A DNA stretch of 20,819 nt, from the NCBI GenBank assembly GCA_029858845.1, contig JAOUEG010000006.1, positions 1 through 20,819 on the forward strand, read 5' to 3'. The notes below the pieces were generated by a model, which saw only the letters and a list, made by a program, of their open reading frames with translations, was not told the DNA's origin and did no database searches. Positions 14,778 through 20,819 of this stretch are shown piece after piece. The position numbers were made by a program, and so were the translations under genes. Numbering within the stretch: the first letter of the stretch is position 1; every line of letters begins with the position of its first letter. This stretch comes from Chloroflexota bacterium (GTDB taxonomy: Bacteria; Chloroflexota; Limnocylindria; Limnocylindrales; CSP1-4).

Positions 14778-16105
14778 GATCGCGAAGTCTGCGCCTCGTC
14801 ACGGCGGGCGTCCAGCGCAGCCACGACACGGTCGAGCAGACGATCGGCCACGTCGCGCTTGGAAAGCATCGGCAGGTCCTGACGCGAGCCGTCGGCGGCC
14901 AGGATCGCCACGCGATTCGTATCCGTGCCGAAGCCGGCCCCAGGTTCCATGACGTCATTGGCGACGAGGAAGTCCACGCCCTTGCGGCGCAGCTTGTCCG
15001 CGGCACGGTCGAGCGCACCGGTCTCGGCGGCGAAGCCGACAAGGATCGGGCGGCGTGCTGATCCTGCGGCAGCACGATCACGGGCCCGACCCGCCAGCTC
15101 GGCCAGGACGTCCGGGGTCGGTTCCAGCTCCAGGATCAGTGGACCGTCGCGGGCCAGCTTCTGGTCGGCGGCGCGGAGGGGGCGGAAGTCGGCGACGGCC
15201 GCCGCCATGACGAGGACGTCGTATCCGGACTCGCCCGACGACTCCAGCGCGATCAGCGCATCACGAAGCTCGGCCGTGGAGGCCACCCGGACGAGCTGGG
15301 CGCCGGTCGGGGGCGAGACATCCATGTTCGCCGCGACCAGCGTGACCGCTGCGCCCCGGTCCAGTGCGGCGGTCGCGATGGCCGCTCCCATCTTCCCGGT
15401 CGAGCGGTTCCCGATGAAGCGCACCGGATCGATCGCTTCGCGCGTGCCGCCGGCCGTGACGACGACGCGGCGGCCCTCGAGGTCGGCATCGCGTGGCGGC
15501 GTGTCGGAGCGAGGCGGTCGCATGGCGGGATCCGGGGCACGGATCGGGCGCGACGCCACGGCGTCCACGACGGCATCGACGATCGACGCCAGCTCGGCGA
15601 GCCGCCCCACGCCGGACTGGCCGGATGCCAGCGGACCAAGCTCCGGCTCGACGATGGTGTAGCCGAACCGCTCCCTCAGGCGGGCGACGTTGTCCTGCGT
15701 GGCCGGATGGGTCCACATATCGCCGTCCATGGCCGGCGCCACGACGACCGGGGCCGCGGTGGCGAGGCAGGCCGCGGTCACGGCGTCCCCCGACAAGCCG
15801 TGACTCATGGCTCCCAGCCAGTGGGCCGTGGCCGGGGCGACGACCAAGGCGTCAGCGGAATCGGCGACGACGATGTGCCCGATCCGGCCGTCCGGGAGCA
15901 GGTCCATCACGGATGTCTCGACCGGGTGTCGCGAAAGGGCGGCAAAGGACAGCTGGCCCACGAACTGGCCCGCCGCCGGGGTCAGCATGACGACCACGTC
16001 GGCGCCCTCGGCTCGCAGGAGCCGAAGCAGCTCGACCGCCTTGTACGCCGCCACCGAGCCGGTCACGCCGAGACCGATGAGGCGACCGTCCAGGCGCAGG
16101 GTCAT
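14774..16105 (-). CDS. coaBC: Bifunctional phosphopantothenoylcysteine decarboxylase / synthase
   Basis: A 443-aa fusion that ligates cysteine to 4'-phosphopantothenate (CoaB) and decarboxylates the product (CoaC). The N-terminal flavin domain has GVTGSVAAYK (13-22), the catalytic His H77 in GRIGHIVV, and APATAHWLGAMSHGLSGD. The C-terminal synthase domain has VVVTAGGTREAIDPVRFIGNRSTGKMG and AAVADFRP. Departures from E. coli Dfp: PAMNxxMW reads PAMDGDMW (Asn to Asp, D127), the Cys of the active-site flap is Ser (S161 in LASGQSGVGRL), and KIKK reads KLAR. Similar changes occur in some other phyla, so activity is still likely. The ATG at 16105 overlaps the coaX stop (ATGA) and matches the family N-terminus. 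The long open frame further upstream is not used. Confidence 0.96.
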   Translation of the reverse strand: MTLRLDGRLIGLGVTGSVAAYKAVELLRLLRAEGADVVVMLTPAAGQFVGQLSFAALSRHPVETSVMDLLPDGRIGHIVVADSADALVVAPATAHWLGAMSHGLSGDAVTAACLATAAPVVVAPAMDGDMWTHPATQDNVARLRERFGYTIVEPELGPLASGQSGVGRLAELASIVDAVVDAVASRPIRAPDPAMRPPRSDTPPRDADLEGRRVVVTAGGTREAIDPVRFIGNRSTGKMGAAIATAALDRGAAVTLVAANMDVSPPTGAQLVRVASTAELRDALIALESSGESGYDVLVMAAAVADFRPLRAADQKLARDGPLILELEPTPDVLAELAGRARDRAAAGSARRPILVGFAAETGALDRAADKLRRKGVDFLVANDVMEPGAGFGTDTNRVAILAADGSRQDLPMLSKRDVADRLLDRVVAALDARRDEAQTSRS

Positions 16106-16914
16106 GGCAGGCCCAGCTCCAGGCGTTCCCCGCCGGTGACCTCGGCGTGCAGGATGGCGAGGCCACGCAGGGTCAAGTCCGGATCGATGGCGTCGATACC
16201 GTCCAGGCCCTCCGCCCACGGCGAGGCAGACAGTCCGCCGGTCAGGATGGCCCGGACCTCGTCGGCCTCCACCCCCGCCAGGTCGGCAAGCTCCCGCCGG
16301 ATCTTCGCCAGCAGTCCGGTCACCAGCGCCTGATAGCCGAAGACCGTGCCGGACTGCATCGCGCCTACCGTGTCGCGTCCGATGGCGTGATCCGGCGTGC
16401 GAAGCTCGATCCTCGGGAGCTTGGCCGTGCGAGCGGCCAGTGCCTCGAGACCGAGCTCCAGCCCCGGTGCGATGGCGCCGCCGACGTAGGCCCCATCGGA
16501 GCTCACGCAATCGAACGTGGTCGCCGTCCCGAAATCGATGACGACGGCCGGCGTTCCGTGGATGCGCGCCGCGGCCAGAGCGTTCACCAGCCGGTCGGCT
16601 CCGACCTCAGCGGGGCGGTCCACGCGGATCGCGATCGGCACCGTTCCGGCGGTCGCCACCAGGAACGGGCGCTCGCGCCGTCGGGCGACGGTCTCGACGG
16701 CCGCGGTGAGCCCCGGGACCACAGACGCGCAGACGATCGAGGACACATCGGCGAACGAAGCATCGTCAAGGCGGAGGAAGCCGGCCATCAGGAGTTCGAT
16801 CTCGTCTGCCGTCGCACGGGAATCCGTGACCGAACGCCGGGTTCCCGTGATGGAGCCGCCGCGCGCCAGCCCGACGGTGATGTTGGTGTTGCCGATATCG
16901 ATCGCGAGCAGCAT
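16102..16914 (-). CDS. coaX: Type III pantothenate kinase
   Basis: A 270-aa ASKHA-fold kinase phosphorylating pantothenate, the first committed step to CoA. It is the type III form, which is insensitive to CoA feedback and needs a monovalent cation. Motifs: LLAIDIGNTNITVG (2-15), the pantothenate-binding GADRLVNALA (105-114), VVIDFGTATTFD (124-135) with the catalytic-region Asp, and GGAIAPGLELG (145-155). It is the first gene of coaX-coaBC-panB-panC. The ATG has no ribosome site, and TATCAT lies seven bases upstream, suggesting a leaderless mRNA. Confidence 0.97.
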   Translation of the reverse strand: MLLAIDIGNTNITVGLARGGSITGTRRSVTDSRATADEIELLMAGFLRLDDASFADVSSIVCASVVPGLTAAVETVARRRERPFLVATAGTVPIAIRVDRPAEVGADRLVNALAAARIHGTPAVVIDFGTATTFDCVSSDGAYVGGAIAPGLELGLEALAARTAKLPRIELRTPDHAIGRDTVGAMQSGTVFGYQALVTGLLAKIRRELADLAGVEADEVRAILTGGLSASPWAEGLDGIDAIDPDLTLRGLAILHAEVTGGERLELGLP

Positions 16915-16921
16915 GGCCGCG

Positions 16922-16927
16922 ATGATA
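16922..16927 (-). promoter_or_regulatory. -10-like TATCAT, leaderless spacing, coaX operon
   Basis: On the minus strand TATCAT is followed by CGCGGCC and then the coaX ATG at 16914. The start of transcription would fall on or beside the A of ATG. It is the only promoter-like site before the four-gene CoA operon. Confidence 0.55.
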
Positions 16928-17006
16928 CGCGGGCGGGGCCGGGATCAGGCCGCGGATCGCCCGGATCACGAACGATTCGGGGGTCGTCGCGGGTGGCCGC
17001 GTACGC

Positions 17007-17012
17007 TACCAT
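17007..17012 (+). promoter_or_regulatory. -10-like TACCAT of the 144-aa gene
   Basis: TACCAT lies 50 bases before the GTG start, within GCTACCATCGCG (17005-17016). The implied leader of about 38 bases carries GAGGAGA, so this is a leadered use of the same hexamer. Confidence 0.45.
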
Positions 17013-17056
17013 CGCGTTCGTTCCGTCAAGGACGCTCGTGCCCGAGGAGACGTTCC

Positions 17057-17491
17057 GTGTCGACACCGCCGGCCAAGTTCTTCGTGAATCAAGGCCTGGT
17101 ATCCAGTCGGACGGACATGCTTCACCTGCTCCGCCCACTCCTCAAGCAGACGGTCACCTACCGCTACCTGCGTGGTCGCGACGTCGTCGCTCACGGAACC
17201 GGTTGGGTCGAGCGGATCGTGACCGATTCACCGGACATCTCGAGCTACTTCACGCCCCTGGCCATCACCCTCAACATCGACTCGTTCGAGCACCTCGAAT
17301 TCGAGACCCGCCCCGACCAACTGCTGGTCTACGTGCTGGTCCAGGGCGACGAGCGCGTCATCGTCGAATTCGCGCCGATCGGGCCCGGCGGCGACGACCC
17401 ATCACCCTTCGCCCCTCGCCAGCTGGCGTTCGACACATCCGACTACGTCCAGATGGAGCTGCTTGGGCTCGACGTCCATGAGGACGACTAA
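17057..17491 (+). CDS. Hypothetical protein, 144 aa
   Basis: I do not recognise the family. It is a small soluble protein with mixed strands and helices: LLRPLLKQTVTYRYLRGRDVV-like N-terminal region, a central acidic/aromatic part (SYFTPLAITLNIDSFEHLEF), then a strand-rich LLVYVLVQGDERVIVEFAP and a very acidic end (LGLDVHEDD). No Cys, membrane or signal segment is present. The GTG at 17057 is set by GAGGAGA at 17044-17050. It is divergent from coaX and co-directional with the purine permease, separated from it by a 132-base structured gap. Confidence 0.72.
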   Translation: MSTPPAKFFVNQGLVSSRTDMLHLLRPLLKQTVTYRYLRGRDVVAHGTGWVERIVTDSPDISSYFTPLAITLNIDSFEHLEFETRPDQLLVYVLVQGDERVIVEFAPIGPGGDDPSPFAPRQLAFDTSDYVQMELLGLDVHEDD

Positions 17492-17528
17492 GCGGGTCGG
17501 AGCACGGCTTCTAACCGGGTCCTGGGGA

Positions 17529-17550
17529 GCGCGATCGACAACGGTCGCGC
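17529..17550 (+). promoter_or_regulatory. Hairpin 1 in the leader of the purine permease gene
   Basis: GCGCGATCG, loop ACAA, CGGTCGCGC: a nine-bp stem with one G-U pair, 37 bases after the upstream stop. Its 3' arm GGTCGCGC can instead pair with GCGTGACC at 17561-17568, so two exclusive folds exist. It may be a terminator of the upstream gene or part of a switch. Confidence 0.5.
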
Positions 17551-17567
17551 AGCGCTAGGGGCGTGAC

Positions 17568-17590
17568 CTGCACCCGCCCAATGGGTGCAG
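17568..17590 (+). promoter_or_regulatory. Hairpin 2 in the leader of the purine permease gene
   Basis: CTGCACCC, seven-base loop, GGGTGCAG: a perfect eight-bp stem 18 bases before the AGGAGG ribosome site. Its 3' arm overlaps the palindrome GCAGCGCGCTGC at 17587-17598. It begins at the base where the alternative pairing of hairpin 1 ends. Confidence 0.5.
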
Positions 17591-17623
17591 CGCGCTGCTG
17601 GGTCGTGAGGAGGCAGGGACGAC

Positions 17624-18997
17624 GTGAGCGCTGAAGCGCAGCCGACGGCACCGACCGGCGGGATCGCCGGCTACTTCAAGTTCGCCGAGCGGGGAACGAA
17701 CATCGCCACGGAGGCGAGGGCGGGCCTGACGACATTCTTCGTCATGGTCTACATCATCTTCGTCAACGCGGGCATCCTGGGAGCCGGATTCGGCCTCGAT
17801 GCCGCGGGCGTGGCCGCCGTCTCGGCGGCCACCGCCCTGGTGGCGGGCGTCATGACCATCGCGATGGGCGTCGTCGGGAACTACCCCCTCGCCCTGGCCG
17901 CCGGACTCGGGATCAACGGCATCGTCGCCTTCTCGCTAACGGCTCGCGGCCTGTCGCCGGCGGGCGCCATGGGCGTGATCGTCCTCGAGGGCGTGGCCGT
18001 GACGGCGCTCGTGCTCGTCGGCTTCCGCGAGGCCGTCATGAACGCCGTCCCGCTCGCGCTCAAGCGCGCGATCGGGGCCGGCATCGGCCTGTTCATCCTG
18101 TTCATCGGGTTCGTCGGCGGCGGGTTCATCGTCTCGCCGGAGGGCGGGGCACCGCCGGTGGTCCCGGTCTTCCCGACCACCACCGGGCAGTTCCTGTTCC
18201 TCGCCGGGCTCATCTTCACCATCGTCCTGTGGGTGCTCAAGGTCCGCGGAGCGCTGATCATCTCGATCTTCGTCATCTCGGCCGTTGCCCTGATCGTCGG
18301 GGTGACGTCGGTGCCAACGGAGTACTCGGTGGTCCCGGACTTCTCGACGCTCGGAGACTTCGATGTCACGGACGTCTTCACCGTCCTGGGACCGCTCGCC
18401 GCGATCCTGACGATCTTCGCGATCTTGCTCACGGACTTCTTCGACACGATGGGCACCGTCACGGGTGTCGCTTCCGAGGCTGGTCTTGCCGAGCCGGACG
18501 GTACCGTGCCGGGCGTCGGCCGGGTCCTGCTGGTGGACAGCCTCGCGGCGGTCGTCGGCGGCGCGGCCGGTGTCAGCTCCAACACCACGTATATCGAGAG
18601 CGCGGCTGGCGTCGCCGAAGGCGGCCGCACCGGCTTCGCCTCGATCGTGACCGGCGTCCTCTTCCTGCTGGCGATCTTCCTGGCGCCGCTGGCGGGCATC
18701 ATCCCGAGTCAGGCGACGTCCCCTGCGCTGGTCCTCGTCGGATACCTCATGTTCACCCAGATCAAGGACATCGACGTCGGTGACGTCGAGAACGGGCTGC
18801 CCGCGCTGCTGACGATGATCCTCATGCCGCTGACCTACGACATCACCGTCGGGATCGGGGCCGGCTTCATCAGCTGGGTCGTCATCAAGCTGGCCAAGGG
18901 CCGGATCTCGGAGATCCACCCGCTGATGTGGGTCGTGTCCGCGATGTTCGTCATCTTCTTCCTGCAGGGCTATCTGGACGCGCTGATCTCGGGCTGA
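17624..18997 (+). CDS. NCS2 family purine permease, AzgA type
   Basis: A 457-aa membrane protein with about 12-14 helices, of the adenine/guanine/hypoxanthine permease branch of nucleobase transporters. Family signs: GTNIATEARAGLTTFFVMVY (residues 24-43), NYPLALAAGLGINGIVAFS, the LTDFFDTMGTVTGVASEAGL block and NTTYIESAAGVAEGGRTG, a segment holding substrate- and proton-coupling residues in relatives. It ends with helices GIGAGFISWVVIK and VVSAMFVIFFLQGYL. The GTG start is placed by AGGAGG at 17608-17613. A structured leader lies upstream and a strong terminator follows, so it appears to be its own unit or paired with the 144-aa gene. Which purine is carried cannot be told. Confidence 0.94.
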   Translation: MSAEAQPTAPTGGIAGYFKFAERGTNIATEARAGLTTFFVMVYIIFVNAGILGAGFGLDAAGVAAVSAATALVAGVMTIAMGVVGNYPLALAAGLGINGIVAFSLTARGLSPAGAMGVIVLEGVAVTALVLVGFREAVMNAVPLALKRAIGAGIGLFILFIGFVGGGFIVSPEGGAPPVVPVFPTTTGQFLFLAGLIFTIVLWVLKVRGALIISIFVISAVALIVGVTSVPTEYSVVPDFSTLGDFDVTDVFTVLGPLAAILTIFAILLTDFFDTMGTVTGVASEAGLAEPDGTVPGVGRVLLVDSLAAVVGGAAGVSSNTTYIESAAGVAEGGRTGFASIVTGVLFLLAIFLAPLAGIIPSQATSPALVLVGYLMFTQIKDIDVGDVENGLPALLTMILMPLTYDITVGIGAGFISWVVIKLAKGRISEIHPLMWVVSAMFVIFFLQGYLDALISG

Positions 18998-19018
18998 CCG
19001 ATCGACGGTCAGGCGGCC

Positions 19019-19047
19019 CGGCGCCCCAGCCCGTGGCTGGGGCGCCG
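19019..19047 (+). terminator. Strong hairpin terminator after the purine permease
   Basis: CGGCGCCCCAGCC, loop CGT, GGCTGGGGCGCCG: a perfect 13-bp stem starting 22 bases after the stop, with no U-tract. The spacing and style match the gdhA terminator at 9719. Confidence 0.8.
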
Positions 19048-19048
19048 C

Positions 19049-19063
19049 CATGCCGGCGGCATG
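19049..19063. repeat. Short perfect palindrome before the M16 gene
   Basis: CATGCC, GGC, GGCATG directly after the terminator and 44 bases before the TACCAT at 19107. It could extend termination or be an operator. It is short enough to be chance. Confidence 0.3.
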
Positions 19064-19106
19064 GTCCCTCTGCCGCGGGTGGCGCGGCGTTCCCGAGCCC
19101 TTCCTG

Positions 19107-19112
19107 TACCAT
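19107..19112 (+). promoter_or_regulatory. -10-like TACCAT, leaderless spacing, M16 protease gene
   Basis: TACCAT, seven bases (CCGTCCG), then the ATG at 19120, with no Shine-Dalgarno. The spacing is identical to the site at 11060. It also selects 19120 over the far upstream in-frame start. Confidence 0.55.
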
Positions 19113-19119
19113 CCGTCCG

Positions 19120-20385
19120 ATGTTCGAACGGACCGCGCTGCCCGAGGGGCCGCGCGTCATCAGCTCCCGGGTCTCCGGGGCGCGTTCGGTTTCCATCGCC
19201 GCGTACGTCCTGGCCGGTTCACGCCTGGAATCGCCGGCGGAGACCGGCGCTGCCCATTTCATGGAGCACATCACATTCAAGGGCACCGCTGCCTATCCCA
19301 CGACGCGCGCGATCAGCGAGGCGATCGAGGGCGTCGGTGGGTCGTTCAACGCGGCCACGGATCGGGAGTCCACGGTCTATTGGGTCCGCGTCCCGCGCCG
19401 CGAGGCGACCCGAGCGATGGACGTCCTGGGCGAACTCATCGTGCGTCCGCGGCTGGACGCCAAGGAGATCGAAGGCGAGCGCACGGTCATCATCGAGGAG
19501 ATCCGCTCGTACCAGGATGATCCCGCCGAGTACGCCCAGACCCTGTTCCAGACAGCGCTCTTCGGCGACGGACCGCTGGGCCGGGAGATCTGCGGCGACG
19601 AGCCCGCCATCCGGGCTCTCCCTGAGAAGACGATCCGCCAGTTCTGGCGGTCGACCTACCGGCCATCCAACACGGTTGTGGCGGTGGCGGGCGACCTCGA
19701 TCACGCGGAGGCGGTCGAACTTGCCAACGCCGCTTTCGGCACCGGCGGCGGGCCGATCCCGGGCTATGAACCGGCCCCGCCGCTCCCGGCAGGCGACCGT
19801 ATCCGCGTCGGAAGGCGCCAGACCGCCCAGGCGCAACTGGTGGTCGGCATTCCCGCCCTGCCGCGCGACCATCCGGACAGCTGGGCGCTCGGCGTCCTCA
19901 ATGGCGTGCTCGGCGACGGCATGAGCAGCCGGCTCTTTCTGTCGGTTCGCGAGGAGCGAGGACTTGCCTACGACATCGGCTCCGGACTCGTGGATTACGT
20001 GGACGCCGGCGCACTGGAGGTTTCCGCCGGCGTGGACCCGGCCGCACTGCCGGAGGCACTCGATGCGATCCTGGCCGAGCTGGCCCGCCTACGCGACGAG
20101 CTCGTCCCGGAGAATGAGCTCGCGAAAGCCAAGCGATACCTCGCAGGCGGCCTTGAGCTGCGGATGGATGAGACGCGTCACGTCGCCTCCTGGGTCGGTG
20201 GGCAGGAAGCGCTGCATGATCGCGTCCTCACCGTGGAACAGGCGCTGGTCGCGATCGACGCCGTCGGGGCCGAGGACATCCAGCGCGTCGCCGGGTGCCT
20301 CATGACGGACGAAGGACTGCGCCTGGCGGCCGTCGCGCCGGCCCGCTACCTGCGCGGACTCGATCGGCGCCTGCGATTCTCGTGA
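19120..20385 (+). CDS. M16 family zinc protease (processing-peptidase-like)
   Basis: A 421-aa insulinase/pitrilysin-family peptidase of the short, bacterial PMPCB-like type that works as a dimer. The inverted zinc motif HxxEH is HFMEH (46-50), and the third ligand Glu lies in ERTVIIEEI (120-128), at the expected distance. The C-terminal half has the usual inactive M16 domain with LFLSVREERGLAYDIGSG. No signal peptide or membrane anchor is seen. The ATG at 19120 is supported by the family N-terminus and a TACCAT seven bases upstream. The open frame back to 18928 runs through the permease gene and the terminator. It overlaps the next gene by GTGA. The substrate is unknown. Confidence 0.95.
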   Translation: MFERTALPEGPRVISSRVSGARSVSIAAYVLAGSRLESPAETGAAHFMEHITFKGTAAYPTTRAISEAIEGVGGSFNAATDRESTVYWVRVPRREATRAMDVLGELIVRPRLDAKEIEGERTVIIEEIRSYQDDPAEYAQTLFQTALFGDGPLGREICGDEPAIRALPEKTIRQFWRSTYRPSNTVVAVAGDLDHAEAVELANAAFGTGGGPIPGYEPAPPLPAGDRIRVGRRQTAQAQLVVGIPALPRDHPDSWALGVLNGVLGDGMSSRLFLSVREERGLAYDIGSGLVDYVDAGALEVSAGVDPAALPEALDAILAELARLRDELVPENELAKAKRYLAGGLELRMDETRHVASWVGGQEALHDRVLTVEQALVAIDAVGAEDIQRVAGCLMTDEGLRLAAVAPARYLRGLDRRLRFS

Positions 20386-20819
20386 CGACCGATCCGACGC
20401 CGATGGCGGAGCACGACGTCAACGATCCGGCGCCCACTGGTAACCGGGAGGCCGACCTGGCCCTGGCCGGCGTGCACCTGCGGCTGGGCTTGCTGGCGCT
20501 GGCCCGGGCCGAATTGGAGACGCTCGCAGGACGCGATGCTCTCGACGAATCCGGCCTGGTGGACCTGGCGGAGACTCGCTGGCGCACCGGCGACATCGTC
20601 GGAGCCGGCGAGGCCGCGGCCGCCGCGCTGGATCCGGACGGTGGCGGTCCGCTCGTCGCGCTCGTGGTCGCGGCGGAGGCCGCCTTGTCACGGGGGCGCC
20701 CCAGCGAAGCCCGCGGCTACGCCACTCGTGCCATGGAGCAGGCGGACGTCTCGATCGACGTGATCTTCGCCGGGATGCCCCGCGGTCCGATGTGGCCGGC
20801 CGATGCGACGACGCTGACC
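20382..20819 (+). CDS. Helical-repeat (TPR-like) hypothetical protein (3' partial)
   Basis: An open frame of 146 codons running off the right edge. The GTG at 20382 overlaps the M16 stop (GTGA). After about 20 Pro/Asp-rich residues it reads as paired amphipathic helices (LALAGVHLRLGLLALARAEL; LVDLAETRWRTGDIVGAGEA; LVVAAEAALSRGRPSEARGY), the Ala/Leu/Gly spacing of tetratricopeptide-like repeats. There is strong third-position G/C. A scaffold or partner-binding role is the general family expectation; the coupling to the M16 protease hints at a shared process. The C-terminus is not seen. Confidence 0.7.
   Translation, partial: MTTDPTPMAEHDVNDPAPTGNREADLALAGVHLRLGLLALARAELETLAGRDALDESGLVDLAETRWRTGDIVGAGEAAAAALDPDGGGPLVALVVAAEAALSRGRPSEARGYATRAMEQADVSIDVIFAGMPRGPMWPADATTLT

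Noticed and set aside
13437..14882. A 481-codon plus-strand open frame
   Set aside because: It is antisense to panC and panB, with Arg/Asp/His-rich low-complexity sequence and no motif.
16941..16967. Three GGATC repeats in the coaX divergent gap as an operator array
   Set aside because: Spacings of 12 and 9 bases are irregular, and such pentamers are common in this sequence.
16147..17481. A 444-codon plus-strand open frame
   Set aside because: It covers the antisense of coaX and then a wrong frame of the 144-aa gene. The real frame there has a ribosome site and normal codon bias.
17500..17623. A known purine riboswitch before the NCS2 permease
   Set aside because: The conserved three-way-junction core of the purine class and the other purine-related classes I know is not present.
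17936..19051. A 371-codon minus-strand open frame
   Set aside because: It is antisense to the permease and runs through the terminator hairpin; composition is Asp/Arg/Gln-rich.
1..20819. CRISPR arrays, tRNA or rRNA genes, insertion sequences, phage or defence genes
   Set aside because: No repeat-spacer pattern, tRNA-like cloverleaf, transposase, integrase or long terminal repeats were seen on reading both strands.

Overview
This is a high-GC, densely coding bacterial window. There are 18 complete protein genes, two more cut by the window edges, no RNA genes and no mobile DNA. The strong G/C bias at third codon positions, very short gaps, frequent ATGA/GTGA/TGATG gene overlaps, GTG and TTG starts and overall gene set fit a high-GC Chloroflexota or, less likely, an actinobacterium. 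There is no ribosomal or marker gene to settle this. No gap between genes exceeds about 235 bases.

Layout. (1) 1-2563, plus strand: an M20 metallopeptidase cut by the left edge, a Rid-family protein lacking the catalytic Arg, and a predicted alpha/alpha-barrel protein. (2) 2560-7196, minus strand: a run reading MFS transporter, gamma-glutamyltransferase, small zinc-ribbon protein, AzlC, AzlD. (3) 7197-9697, plus strand: DegV and glutamate dehydrogenase. (4) 9787-12866: a cysteine hydrolase of the isochorismatase fold, a GNAT acetyltransferase (minus strand), an unknown 201-aa protein and a BioD-like/DRTGG ATPase. (5) 12966-16914, minus strand: a compact CoA operon, coaX-coaBC-panB-panC. (6) 17057-20819, plus strand: an unknown 144-aa protein, an AzgA-type purine permease, an M16 protease, and the start of a helical-repeat protein.

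How the genes work together. Regions 1-3 are rich in amino-acid and peptide handling: an aminoacylase/carboxypeptidase-type M20 enzyme, a Rid protein, gamma-glutamyl hydrolysis, AzlCD-type amino-acid export and glutamate dehydrogenase. Region 5 encodes four steps from ketoisovalerate to 4'-phosphopantetheine. PanD, a ketopantoate reductase, CoaD and CoaE must be encoded elsewhere.

The most distinctive signals are in the DNA between genes. Five genes with no Shine-Dalgarno have a TAnnnT -10-like hexamer 6-8 bases before the start codon, the geometry of leaderless transcription. Genes with a good Shine-Dalgarno have the hexamer further upstream. There is also an azlC gene whose first membrane helix lies upstream of any standard start codon, a leader with competing hairpins before the purine permease, and perfect palindromes at promoter positions. 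I see no clear new multi-gene system such as a defence island or an RNA-guided system.
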